This document shows, one piece after another, positions 23,322 to 33,345 of a DNA stretch of 64,000 bases. The translations under genes were made by a program, and so were the position numbers. Numbering within the stretch: the first letter of the stretch is position 1; every line of letters begins with the position of its first letter. Location: contig NW_008481797.1 of assembly GCF_000365145.1 (NCBI RefSeq), forward strand, positions 1,798,001 through 1,862,000, read 5' to 3'. The notes below the pieces were generated by a model, which was not told the origin of the DNA, searched no databases, and saw nothing but the letters and a program-made list of their open reading frames with translations. The DNA is from Cyphellophora europaea CBS 101466. Taxonomy: Eukaryota > Ascomycota > Eurotiomycetes > Chaetothyriales > Cyphellophoraceae.

Positions 23322-24941
23322 GTTTGCAGCGCGGGTCCTGATTGTGCTCAGTGTGGACGGAGGAAGAAATGTTTGTCTCGACAGCTTTGTGTGCGGCAGG
23401 CGCGGTGTGCTGGAGGTGAAGGTCGGCGTGACAAACACCGAGGCGGGGAATGTGTTGTGTCAATGTTGTTGCGCTGTCGATGATGTGACAGTGTCAGGGC
23501 TTCCAGCCTTCATACATGACCTTCGAAATGCCCACGCTAGATGCGCAGTCGTCGACGGCCGTGATAGAGATTTGGGTCGGTGAGCTTAGGTCGCGAGCGT
23601 GAAGAGTGCCTTGGTACACGGTTGGTTTATTAAGGGGCCCGGATTAAGACCAGGAGTGGTCACGAGGGTGACGCGGCGGTGCAGCGGGGCGGGGCGACAA
23701 GTGGTGTTTATTAAGCAATAGACGCCCTGCAGTGTCGGTGGCAGGAGCGAGATCAGGGTGGTGGCAATAAGAGTAGGTCAATGTTCTGGTGCATGAGTAC
23801 GAGAGATTGTACCTCTGCAAGTTGCTAGACTCGGGACGATGAAGCGCAGGCAAGGAGCGTAGCGGATATTATTGGGCCGGGGCTGAGAGACCCCCAAACA
23901 TGTTCCAACTTAGGCGTTACCGAGAAATCACCCGCTAAAACGCTGTAGCCGCTCTAGGCGCCTATCGCTCGCCCGGAATTTGTTCTTTCTAGGTGTGTCA
24001 ATTTGCTTCACACCCTCCTTGTCAGCCAGTATTCCAGTCGTCCTTCGGTGCAAATCCTACAACGGTCGGATTCCGTTGCATCCAAGCTGGCCTGAGGTGC
24101 TGCGAGTCCGAGCTCCCAGAGCCCTACCCAGCTCCCAACTTTGATGTCCACCCTCGAGAAGCCGAGCCCATGTGTATGGTCTATTGATCTCCAGCCAACG
24201 CCCCATCAGCGGAACCGGGAATCCCAGCCGTCGATCGTTCGTTTGCTTGATACAGCCTCAAATTGCCAGGACAGTGATGGCTTTCCCGAGATTTCCATCT
24301 AGTCGACGACCGGGACAACTAGGTATTCCCATTTCGAGGCCCTTTGTTTCCACCGTTCGGGCCATACTTGCTCCCTGTGCTGCTATGTCACTGAGAGACT
24401 TCTCTCTCTTGGGACATATTTCCAGAGCTCCAGCTGCAGAACATGGAACATCCCATCCAGGCTCCTACGGCACCCCAGTCCTGGTTGGCTTTGCGCACAC
24501 TGACGTAACTATGGGCACGGCAAGAACAAGCCCCGTTCCACCGTGGCTTTGTGGCACGGAAGCCGTAGAGCCAAGGCAGGATAGACTTTGCTGGCTGGAC
24601 GTACATTCTCAGCGCTTCCAACCACCGTGACGTCTAGTTACATCACTTGGCAATATACAGTGCCCTCCTCAATGTGAAGACGCTGGGTGTTCTCATAAGT
24701 TGAGAATAGTAACCGCAGTCCTGTCGCGAACGCTGAAGGAGAAACCCCGTGTAAACCATGCTACTCAGGGTCCAGACCGGTTTTAATCATCCAACCTGAA
24801 ATGCGGAGCTGAAGTACAGATTGCGAGCCCCCAGCGCGCATTGCTGATAACGACAAGGTATAACCAACACAGTCCTCTCCTTTTCGTTTCCGCCGTCACG
24901 CATAGCCTTTCCCATCATCATCACGCCCGAGTATCGTTTCA
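23322..24941. other. GRR1 upstream region and intergenic DNA
   Basis: The first several hundred bases are the presumed GRR1 promoter and 5' UTR. The remainder up to the acyl-activating enzyme's 3' end has no convincing gene; open frames of up to 152 aa lack domains and coding character. Confidence 0.4.
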
Positions 24942-26769
24942 TCAGAGCTCTCTCTTGCCTCCCTTGGCCCAATCCCTGAGCACATTCTTTCTGATCTTCC
25001 CTGTGCTCGTCTTTGGCAGTTCCTCCAGAACCTCGACTTCGCGCGGGACCATGAATCTGCTGATGCCCCGGTGATCCTTGCACCACTGGATCATCTGCTC
25101 GCTCGTCAGACTGGAGCCCTGCTTGATCGTGATAAACGCCTTGGGCCTCTCGCCCCACTGCTCATCCTGCACGGCGGCAATGCCACACTCTAGGATCTCC
25201 GGGTGCGTCACCAGCACCGACTCCAATGCCACCGACGAGATATTCTCGCCGCCGGAGATGATGATGTCCTTTGCGCGACTGTCACGTGTTAGCAATTATT
25301 CTCCATCAGCCTGGATGATGTGTAACTCACTCCAGAATCTGGATAGCCCCATCAGGGTGCCACACCGCCAGATCCCCTGAATGGCAGACGCCCCCAAGGA
25401 ACAGCTTCCGGGTCGCTTTCTCGTCCTTGTAATAGCCTCTCGCACAGATATTTCCATCAAACACAATCTCACCAATCTCCTTCCCATCCCGTTGAACGTC
25501 AATGATCTCCCCCCTCTCCCCTTCCTCCTGCTTAATCACCCTAGCAGGCAAACTCGTGATGAATCCGTGACCCTGCCGCGCCATCTTCGCATACATCTGC
25601 TTTTTATCCTCTAGCTCCGCCCATTCCGGCAGAATATACCCCTTGGTGATGGGTCCATACGTCTCGGTCAGCCCATATACATGCACCGGATGCAGATTCA
25701 AGCCCATCATGGTCTCAAACAGATGCGCCGTCGGTGGGCTGGCCGCTACCGCCACGCGCACCCGCCGATCCAGCACCGCAGCGTTCTTGTCATTGCACAG
25801 CAGGGTGTTTACCGTCGGAGCCGCGCAGTAGTGCGTGATGCCCTCCTCCTTCAACAACCGCCAGATCTCCGGGTAGTCGATCTTCCGTAGACAGTAGTGC
25901 GTGCCGCGCGCTGCCGTGACGGCCCACGGGAACGTCCAGCCCATGGCGTGGAACATTGGCAGCGTCCACAGGTACTTGGCGCGCTCGCCATCATGATAAT
26001 TGAGGCCCGCTTCGATCACGTTGCCTAGCGCGCCCAAGTAAGAGCTGCGGTGCGTGTATTCGACGCCCTTGGGCCGCGAGGTCGTGCCGGAGGTATATGC
26101 CAATGCGTTCACAGCCAGTTCATCTGGCGCTTGTGCTTGTAGACCCGCCCAGCCACGGTTTCCATGTTCGGCATCGTACGCGTAGCCCTCGGCTACGGCC
26201 TTATCAAAAGGCCCATCGGCGCGGTCCGTATCGGTGTCGACAATGATGGGAATGTGTGGATGTTTCTTGCGGTATTCGTCCAAAAGAGATTCGTACTCTG
26301 CGTCCACGACAATGCTGTCGGCGTCGGAGTGCTCGAAAATGTAGGTAATGTCGTCGGCTTTGAGGCGGTAGTTGATCGCGATATTGATGGACCCCGCAGC
26401 ACCAATGCCGAAGATGCTGTCGAGGAACGCGGGTGTGTTGGTGCAGAGGATGCCCACACGCTTGTAGCGCTTCTTCAAAAGGTAGTACGCGAAGCCCCGA
26501 GCGCGGTCTGCAAATTCGGCGTAGGTGCGGGTCAAGATGGCTCCGTTAGCTGTACGGTGATAGATTGCGGGGGCATTGGGCTCGATCTGTGCGGCACGAG
26601 GCAGGAAAAAGGTAGGTGACAAGGTATGAAAATTGAACCAGGTTGGAGTGCTGATTTGGCGGCCATCCACGTTCAAATTGTCAATGGATCCAGGCGGGGA
26701 CGGGGAGGCTGTGGGGAGGATGTGGGAGAGAAGTGAGGAGAGACGCGAGGTCGCCTTCGCGTTGGCCAT
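24942..26769 (-). CDS. Acyl-activating enzyme (AMP-binding acyl-CoA synthetase)
   Basis: Two exons, 26769..25331 and 25278..24942, encode 591 aa. The 52-bp intron (GTGAGT donor, GACAG acceptor) joins to restore 'AIQILDRAKDIIISGGENISS'. The P-loop-like AMP-binding motif is YTSGTTSRPKG at about 225-235, with Ser where most family members have Gly. The adenylate-binding YGLTET is at 365-370, a 'SGDLAVWHPDG' segment follows, and the catalytic Lys lies in PKTSTGKIRK near the C-terminus. These define ATP-dependent activation of a carboxylic acid to an acyl-AMP and then usually an acyl-CoA. The overall text resembles the AAE group also found in plants. Acyl chain specificity cannot be told. The protein ends GGKREL, which is not a canonical peroxisomal PTS1. 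The ATG at 26769 is the first in frame. Confidence 0.88.
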
Positions 26770-27439
26770 GGTGGCAGATACAGGCTTCGCAACGCCAGGT
26801 TGTGGGCTCACTGCATGATTGAGCTTTGACTGCCTGCGATGCTGGGCCAGTATTTGTACAGCAAGCTCGAAGCTTGGGATCGGACTACTTCGCGCAGCTC
26901 GACCCCAGGCACCTCGGCCCTGCAGTCTCCGCCCCCACCCCCGCCCTCCGATGCGCCAAGCCCGTCTTCTGGACCCGCCTTCCTCTGAACCGAAAGGTAA
27001 TCTAGCCCTTCCAACAGACAACACTTCAACGGTCTTCTATATCAGCAAAGTACGTGCAGTTGCCGAGCAGATTGTTGTGGCTAGCTACTACTTCTGGGCT
27101 GAGGTCTGCAACAACGGGGGCTCATTCCAGGGGAATGCGTCGATCGAACGTTAATAGCCGAGACCGCAAGGAAATCCGAGATCCCACAGCGATGGCGATC
27201 CGTGATTGTGCCATGTCTTCAGCTCATCAGACTCGCGTTATCATTATCATGACCTGTATCTCTATGGTTCACATACTCGTCCCGTCCGTGATGTTGTTCC
27301 CGATCCCGTCCCCTTTCCTGTGCCGTGCGCCATACCCCAGTACACTTATATACAGTCTAAGCCTTTGGGTCGTCCGTGAGACCGTCCTCACCTCATTTTC
27401 GGATCGTTGTTACATCGTCAAATCAATATCACCACATGT
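26770..27439. promoter_or_regulatory. Promoter side of the acyl-activating enzyme
   Basis: This 0.67-kb region lies between the start of the acyl-activating enzyme and the 3' end of the DUF3433 gene, both on the minus strand. No gene or clear element is seen. A stretch near 26930 is C-rich. Confidence 0.4.
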
Positions 27440-29881
27440 TCACCGCTGTGTGCCAGTCGTAACCAGCATCTCACCACTGCCCGGTCGCGACAGCCTGTCT
27501 ATCCCCAAGTGCTCCTTTCCATCACGGCCCGTATACACTCCGAACGCATATCGCGCTCTAGGTCGCTTCTCACGCCACTCTCCAGTCAGGCTGGCGGGTG
27601 TGCCAACAAGTCGGCCCACCAAGTCAGCCTTGGTACGAATATTCCAGAACTCGCTTAGTAAACCCGAAGAGTACAGAAAGCTCAGTCGGTCCGCGATTGT
27701 GATGATGCTATGTGGCAGGTATCGTTGCCTTCTAGGCCAAATGACCAGGAATGACAGCGCGTAGATGGCCACGAACACGCATAGAGCAATGTATCCAGGC
27801 ATGCTAGCGACCATGCGCACGTCGCCACTTTCACGGAACAGCTGCGCCGTGAAGACGCCACCGGCCAGGATCGGAATTAAACTGCTGAGCACGCTGACGA
27901 AGGACACATAGGCAACCTTGTAGTCGCGATTGAAAATTGCTTCCACAGTCACCCACAGTGGTGGACTGGCTTCGTAAGAAAGCAATAGACTGCGCTCTGC
28001 TGAAGCTCCCGTAGGATCAGCAAGGTTGGCAAAGGGTTGGGCCGCTCTGAAGTAGACGTCGATTGGCTGCCACGACAGGAACAAGATCATTCCGAGTAGC
28101 GTTGGTAGGAAGCTGTAGAGGAAATTCGAGGACGAGAATCCACTGTTTCCGGTAATGGAGGGTAGCAAAGGGTCGAAACCATCCTGTACCGCGCGGTTGA
28201 CGAAGCTGATGACCAGAAAGGCGATCAGTAACAGCATCGCAAGCACAGCCCAGATGATGATCGAAATATCCCGTAGAAACCATGGGACCCATCGATATCG
28301 GACGAACGGCGAGTGGATGTTGCGCGTAAAGGAAGAATCATAGGAGTAGCGCTGTCTCTCCACATCGAAGCTCGATTCCTGAGAGTTGGGCTCCTTCTCG
28401 TTGGGAGGAGCTGCTGGCTCAATCGAGATTCTCTTTACCAGTGCGTTGTCACCACCAACACCGTAGAAGATGTCCGGTCGCTGAGATGTGGTCCAGTACC
28501 CGAGCATCAGGGACATGGATGGAATATGAGGCCCGACCTCTTCCATCACTTCGGTTCGCTCAAAGTATTGTGCCACGTTGCTTCGGGAGAAGAGCACAAC
28601 CAGATCTGCTATTGATGTAGGATCCCACATCAAAGCCGAATCTGCTCTCGCGAAGCGGATGATGCAGTAGACAATAGCCAGGATGAGCAGGACGAGTAGC
28701 GCAACCAGTACCCAGCCAACATCTTGAGCAGTGGTCCAGCGCCAACGGGCATCTCCGTCATCGGTCACCCATTGCGACTGGTAAAGACAGCTGAGAAGGG
28801 GCACCGTGAAGTTGAAAAGCCAGAATATCAGAAATGCGATCCCTAGCAGAGGCTCGCGGATCTTGAACCAGCGAAGGTCGGGAAGCAAGAAATTAGCAGC
28901 CGTAGTCCGAAAATCCTGGAGAATGCGGTCTTGACTGCGGGCGTTGGACATGCTGAAGTATGGAGCGCTCCGGTACACTGCGGCTTCGATGTAGAATAGC
29001 CACAAAATTAGTATCATGCCTAACAGTTGAGGCAAGTATTGGCAAACAAAATATCGGGGGTTCGTATATCCGTCGTAATCGTACAGTCCGTGATGTCGTA
29101 AAGCGTACACATTTGAGAAGATGAGGCCCGCCAGAAACAGTAGGCAGACAGAGAGATATAGTCCTAAGAACCATGGTCGAAGAGGGAGTGGTTTGTATCC
29201 TAGATCTGCCCAGCTCTGGCCCTCCGGAGGACTGACGGCTAGCATGGTTTCGTCGGGGGCAGACCGGCGAAGAGCAGACAACATGGGCGGCGTTATTATT
29301 CTTCGAAACGGCTCCCGAACACCAGCTGGAGTGGCAGCAGTTGGAGCAGGAGCTTGAATAGGTGGCGATGGCACAGGCCTCGTGGGCTGCCCTTTGAGCT
29401 CGTCCGCAGTGCTCTCGCGGCCGCCCAAAACATCCTCATCTCGTGTCAGCTGGTCGAGTGCGAATCTGATGAATTGCAAGTCATCGATCCCAGGGGTGGG
29501 AGGACTCATATCATCCAGATTTGGTAGTGCTCTAGGATTTCCTGCTTGTGCGGTGGTGCGAATTTGGAGACGGGCGGGTCTCGCCGCATCGGGTCGCTGA
29601 GGTAGTGTCATTTCGGAGTCGCTGGGCGGTAATTGCACAACTGGGGTAGAGATTCGTGATGGGGGCGTTTCATAACTGGCTTCACTTTGGTCTGATCGCT
29701 GGCTTGAGACTTCTGAAGCATAATCGGAGAAATATTCGCCAGTGATAGCAGACGACTGATGTGACTGTGTTCGGGATATTTGAGGCCTAGTAGCTGCGGT
29801 GTGTGTCAGTGTCGAAGACTTCCTCCATAATTGTACAGGCTTACATCTCACGCTGAGCAACTGGGGCTGCTCCGAGGTCAT
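27440..29881 (-). CDS. DUF3433-family multi-spanning membrane protein
   Basis: The ATG at 29881 opens an uninterrupted frame of 813 aa. A likely 51-bp intron at 29794-29844 (GTAAGC donor, CTGAC branch, CCGCAG acceptor) is a multiple of three and contains no stop, so the spliced product would be 796 aa with exons 29881..29845 and 29793..27440. About 220 hydrophilic Ser/Pro-rich residues precede two similar membrane modules, each with paired Trp/Pro-rich helices ('PLRPWFLGLYLSVCLLFLAGL', 'FLPTLLGMILFLSWQPIDVYF'). The pattern matches the fungal DUF3433 family, which occurs widely in Pezizomycotina and has no established biochemical function. A role at the cell surface is only a guess. Confidence 0.82.
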   Translation of the reverse strand: MTSEQPQLLSVRCKPVQLWRKSSTLTHTAATRPQISRTQSHQSSAITGEYFSDYASEVSSQRSDQSEASYETPPSRISTPVVQLPPSDSEMTLPQRPDAARPARLQIRTTAQAGNPRALPNLDDMSPPTPGIDDLQFIRFALDQLTRDEDVLGGRESTADELKGQPTRPVPSPPIQAPAPTAATPAGVREPFRRIITPPMLSALRRSAPDETMLAVSPPEGQSWADLGYKPLPLRPWFLGLYLSVCLLFLAGLIFSNVYALRHHGLYDYDGYTNPRYFVCQYLPQLLGMILILWLFYIEAAVYRSAPYFSMSNARSQDRILQDFRTTAANFLLPDLRWFKIREPLLGIAFLIFWLFNFTVPLLSCLYQSQWVTDDGDARWRWTTAQDVGWVLVALLVLLILAIVYCIIRFARADSALMWDPTSIADLVVLFSRSNVAQYFERTEVMEEVGPHIPSMSLMLGYWTTSQRPDIFYGVGGDNALVKRISIEPAAPPNEKEPNSQESSFDVERQRYSYDSSFTRNIHSPFVRYRWVPWFLRDISIIIWAVLAMLLLIAFLVISFVNRAVQDGFDPLLPSITGNSGFSSSNFLYSFLPTLLGMILFLSWQPIDVYFRAAQPFANLADPTGASAERSLLLSYEASPPLWVTVEAIFNRDYKVAYVSFVSVLSSLIPILAGGVFTAQLFRESGDVRMVASMPGYIALCVFVAIYALSFLVIWPRRQRYLPHSIITIADRLSFLYSSGLLSEFWNIRTKADLVGRLVGTPASLTGEWREKRPRARYAFGVYTGRDGKEHLGIDRLSRPGSGEMLVTTGTQR

Positions 29882-30971
29882 TACTTTCGTCAGGGGTCAT
29901 CAATGCGTTAGTTCAATGCAAGAAGTAGAGTATATGCACGTTGACGGATAGTAAAGAGGAATGACAGGCCATAAGGCACTGTTGGCATAAAAAGAACGGG
30001 ATCTATGTGGTTGGTGAGGAGGCTGGGTAGCGAGTTGTCTAGCGAAACCCCAGCCACGCGCTCTAGGGGCCGCGGATGCGGCGATGTCTTTCCAAGGTCA
30101 CATCTGAAGCCGCCGGCGTGGTTTAGAGGCCTGAAAAAACGATCTGGGCGATTCATCGAGTGATATATCATAAGAGAATGGAGTCTGAGAGTCGGATGGC
30201 GCGAAGAATGTTGCAGGCATGTGGCTTCCCGATCGGGAACGATCGACAATTCTCCGACGTCGGTGGCTCCACCTCAGCCTCGTCAGGCCGCCTCGTCACT
30301 TCGCCGGCGTCGCCTCCTTTTCCACCTCACTTCATCAAGTTCTCTGCTCTTCACCCACACGAAGCTACGAAGCCGACTCGTGGCCGTGTAAGATGACCGT
30401 GTCTCTCCCAACGTCAGCCAGATACGACTCGCATCGATCAATTCTTCGCTTCGCTTGGCTGGTACATAAGGTGCACACCCGATAGACAGTCGGGGCAGGC
30501 GGACCCTCTCTCCTATGTAATCGCTGAATTGTCTCCCAATAGCGCTGTCGAATCACGATGGGTTCAAAGATCTATTCGAGCGCCTGAAAACATGAAAGAC
30601 CGTGTACACGGTAGGTTCTTGGCTGGATGTCAATTACTGGGAAGTCCATCCACTTTACGTGTGCACGTGTGAATGCATCTCACCCATGTTTTGTGCCTTC
30701 CTCGCTTAACTTACCCTCCTCATGCCTCTCCCGCCTATGCCTTCCTGGTTGCCTTGCAACGCAACTTCCAGCAGGGACAATGCCAGGTCATTCGTTGCAA
30801 GTTCCAACCCCCGCCTCTTCATCAACTCCTCCTCAACCACTATCATCAATCCTCTCATTTCCAGTCCTTGGTATCCTATGAGACCTTATTCGTTGTGAAA
30901 CCTCATCCTCTCGTCAAGGGCACATTCACGCCACGTTCTTTTGTCATTACTCGATTGTTCATCTGTTTGCC
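29882..30971. promoter_or_regulatory. Shared divergent promoter region
   Basis: This region separates the minus-strand DUF3433 gene from the plus-strand secreted protein. CT-rich sequence precedes the secreted protein start at 30972. No additional gene is supported. Confidence 0.45.
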
Positions 30972-32535
30972 ATGAAGTTTCTCCTCGCCTTTCTTCTGGC
31001 CATGTCTGCGGTCATGGCTGCCCCCACTAAGCCAGCCTCTGCTGTCAAGATCTTCCAGACGGAAGTTCTTGATGCCGTCCTGGAAGATCTGTGCTTGGAC
31101 ATGAGCGAAGCATTGTGCACCAGCAAGGAAGGCCACACGATCCAGTACGGTGTTTATGATCCTACAGGGGTCGATGGCTTGTGTGCTTGCTCCGACCGTC
31201 CTTCCAGAAACATCGTAAGGCAACTAATACCCTGCGAGAGCAATTTTCCTAACGAAGTCGCAGCTCAAAGCTCGCTGCCCGAAGTTGACATGCCCTTCCA
31301 CCAAGCCGGAATTGCACTTCGACATTTCTCAAGATGAGTGCTTCTGCGCTGCTGCAGATGGCTGTATCGAGCCTTCGAAGCTCGCACTACCTATCATGGC
31401 AGACTCCGACCTCGCCTTTTTGCACAGCTCCATGTCTCGCAGCATTCATCGCATCGGAGACAGAATCTATAACCTTGTCACTGCTATTGACGTTTGGAAG
31501 ATGCTTGACCCGAATCAGCATGATCTACTGGAGCTTACAACCACCGTCAATGCTGTCCTGGGACAATTGCCAATCTTGACGAGCAAGATTCGCGCCTCCA
31601 ACTCTGAGATCCGCGAGCAAGTGGAAACTTTGGCGGCTGGCCAGATGCACAAGCGGCAAGAGCCCACCTCGACTTTCTCCACGTCAATTGACCCAGCCGC
31701 ACCTACCTTTATTCCTCCTCCAAAGACCGATATTACTGACGAACTTATCAATCAGTCTTTGACCGTTGAGCCAGAGAATACTGGGACTATCACCGGAGTC
31801 ATGCCGGACCTAATGAACGGTGTCTTGGTGATGCCACTTCAGTTGCGAGGAATCGCGCCCATTGTGTCTCTCAATTGCAGTACCTCATTTCCTTGCGGCG
31901 CCATCGGCAAGGGTCCCGACCCGAATATTCTCATCGTACCCGAGACTGTCGTTGATGGTGTACGTCAGACTGTTGTCGCTGACTGTATGGTTCTCGCCGT
32001 GAACATGTACAACCCCAAAATCATGAATTGGGCCATTCAGAACACCGACGGCGAGATCTTCTCCCTAGTTGGGAGCAACAAAGTCATCGACATTGACAAG
32101 ATCAACACCACTGCCCCTGTGGCGCTCAGCTTGCGATCGGCGCTTGACATCACCAAGCGTGGTGCTGCTAATGTTGTGGACTATGTCATTCCAAAGCGTA
32201 ACCAGGTATTCAAGGCCCCCTGCAACGCTCACTGCACCAGCAAAGGGTACTTCGTCCAGGGTCTTGAAGACTTCTGCGGTTGCATTAAGCGAGATGAGGA
32301 GATTCCTTCCTTCGAGCCTCGTGGCATCTCAGCGCCCGACCTGACCGAAGCTACCATGTCTGCTGAGGCTTGCACGGCGATGACGTGTATCAACAATGGA
32401 GGCAAGCCAGCTGTGTTCAACCCTTACAGCATGACTTGCTGGTGTGTGGACGAAGTTTTTGTCGAGGACATCTCCAGTGGTTGGGCTGTTCGCTTGCGGT
32501 CCTTCGTCTCGAGAGCGCTTAGCCTAGCGGAATGA
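30972..32535 (+). CDS. Secreted protein with four cysteine modules
   Basis: Two exons, 30972..31214 and 31264..32535, encode 504 aa. The 49-bp intron (GTAAGG donor, ACTAAT branch, GCAG acceptor) joins at phase 0. The N-terminus is a textbook signal peptide (MKFLLAFLLAMSAVMAA, cleavage near 17). Four cysteine clusters share one pattern, two Cys close together, then 14-22 residues, then CxC: C41/C49-C71/C73, C86/C91-C107/C109, C401/C405-C419/C421 and C451/C456-C473/C475. Two lie at each end of the mature protein, flanking a Thr/Pro-rich middle. Lys-Arg pairs at 211-212, 379-380, 392-393 and 423-424 are possible Kex2 sites. I do not recognise the family. An extracellular or effector-like role is inference only. 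Confidence 0.82.
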
Positions 32536-33345
32536 GCTGTAAGATAATCAGCCAAATTGGGTTCAGGCAGAAGGAATTGTGTGTATTCAAGAGCAGAGGA
32601 CTGACCAAGATGCATCGGTGGGCAACGATTCAGGTGTACTCTAGCGGCGCGAAAGTAGGAAAGCAAGGCATCTTCAGGATAGCTTAGACAACCAAATGAA
32701 AGAGCAGATTGAATATGAACATGACCACTGATATGGCTGAAGACTTCAACCGTTGTATTAATCTACCACAGCCAGACCACGGTGGCCTTTTTGCAACCTG
32801 GCTTTCCGTAACCCCAAAACACCCTGCTGCAAATCTGTGAAGACGGCAACCGACGCCAAATGCCCTCGCCTCAACCAAACCTACTTTTCTCTGCCAGATC
32901 TTGCTTCCCTTCTTCAGCAGTCTTCGGCAGTCGAAATTTTTGTTGTCTCCGTACTTTGTACACACACGCACGCAACTAGTATGTCTCCCTGTAAACTTTT
33001 TCAGTCCCTTGCTTTTTCCGCCCATCTTAGCTCCGAGTCCCCCCCGGTTGGCCGGCTAGCTAGCTAGGGGCTCTTGCGACCCTCAAGCTCCACCATAACT
33101 TTGTGCATTGTTGAAAGAAGAAGGAGAGAAAAAAGATAGGTTCTCTCACCAATGGACAAACCCGGAGAGTTTGGTGAAAAAGTCACCTCCCAACTACCAT
33201 GACAAAGTACATGCAAGAACAAGAGCGTTCGATATGCGGGATGCCATAGCCTGTCTGCCTTTCCACAGTTTCTTGTGGCGTCGAATGTCTGCCCACGTCG
33301 TTGGTAAATCATGTCTTATCTCGCGCCGCGGCTCAAACCATGCGC
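32536..33345. other. Intergenic region between convergent genes
   Basis: This is 3' flanking sequence of the secreted protein gene (plus) and the coiled-coil gene (minus). No gene or repeat is supported. Confidence 0.5.
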
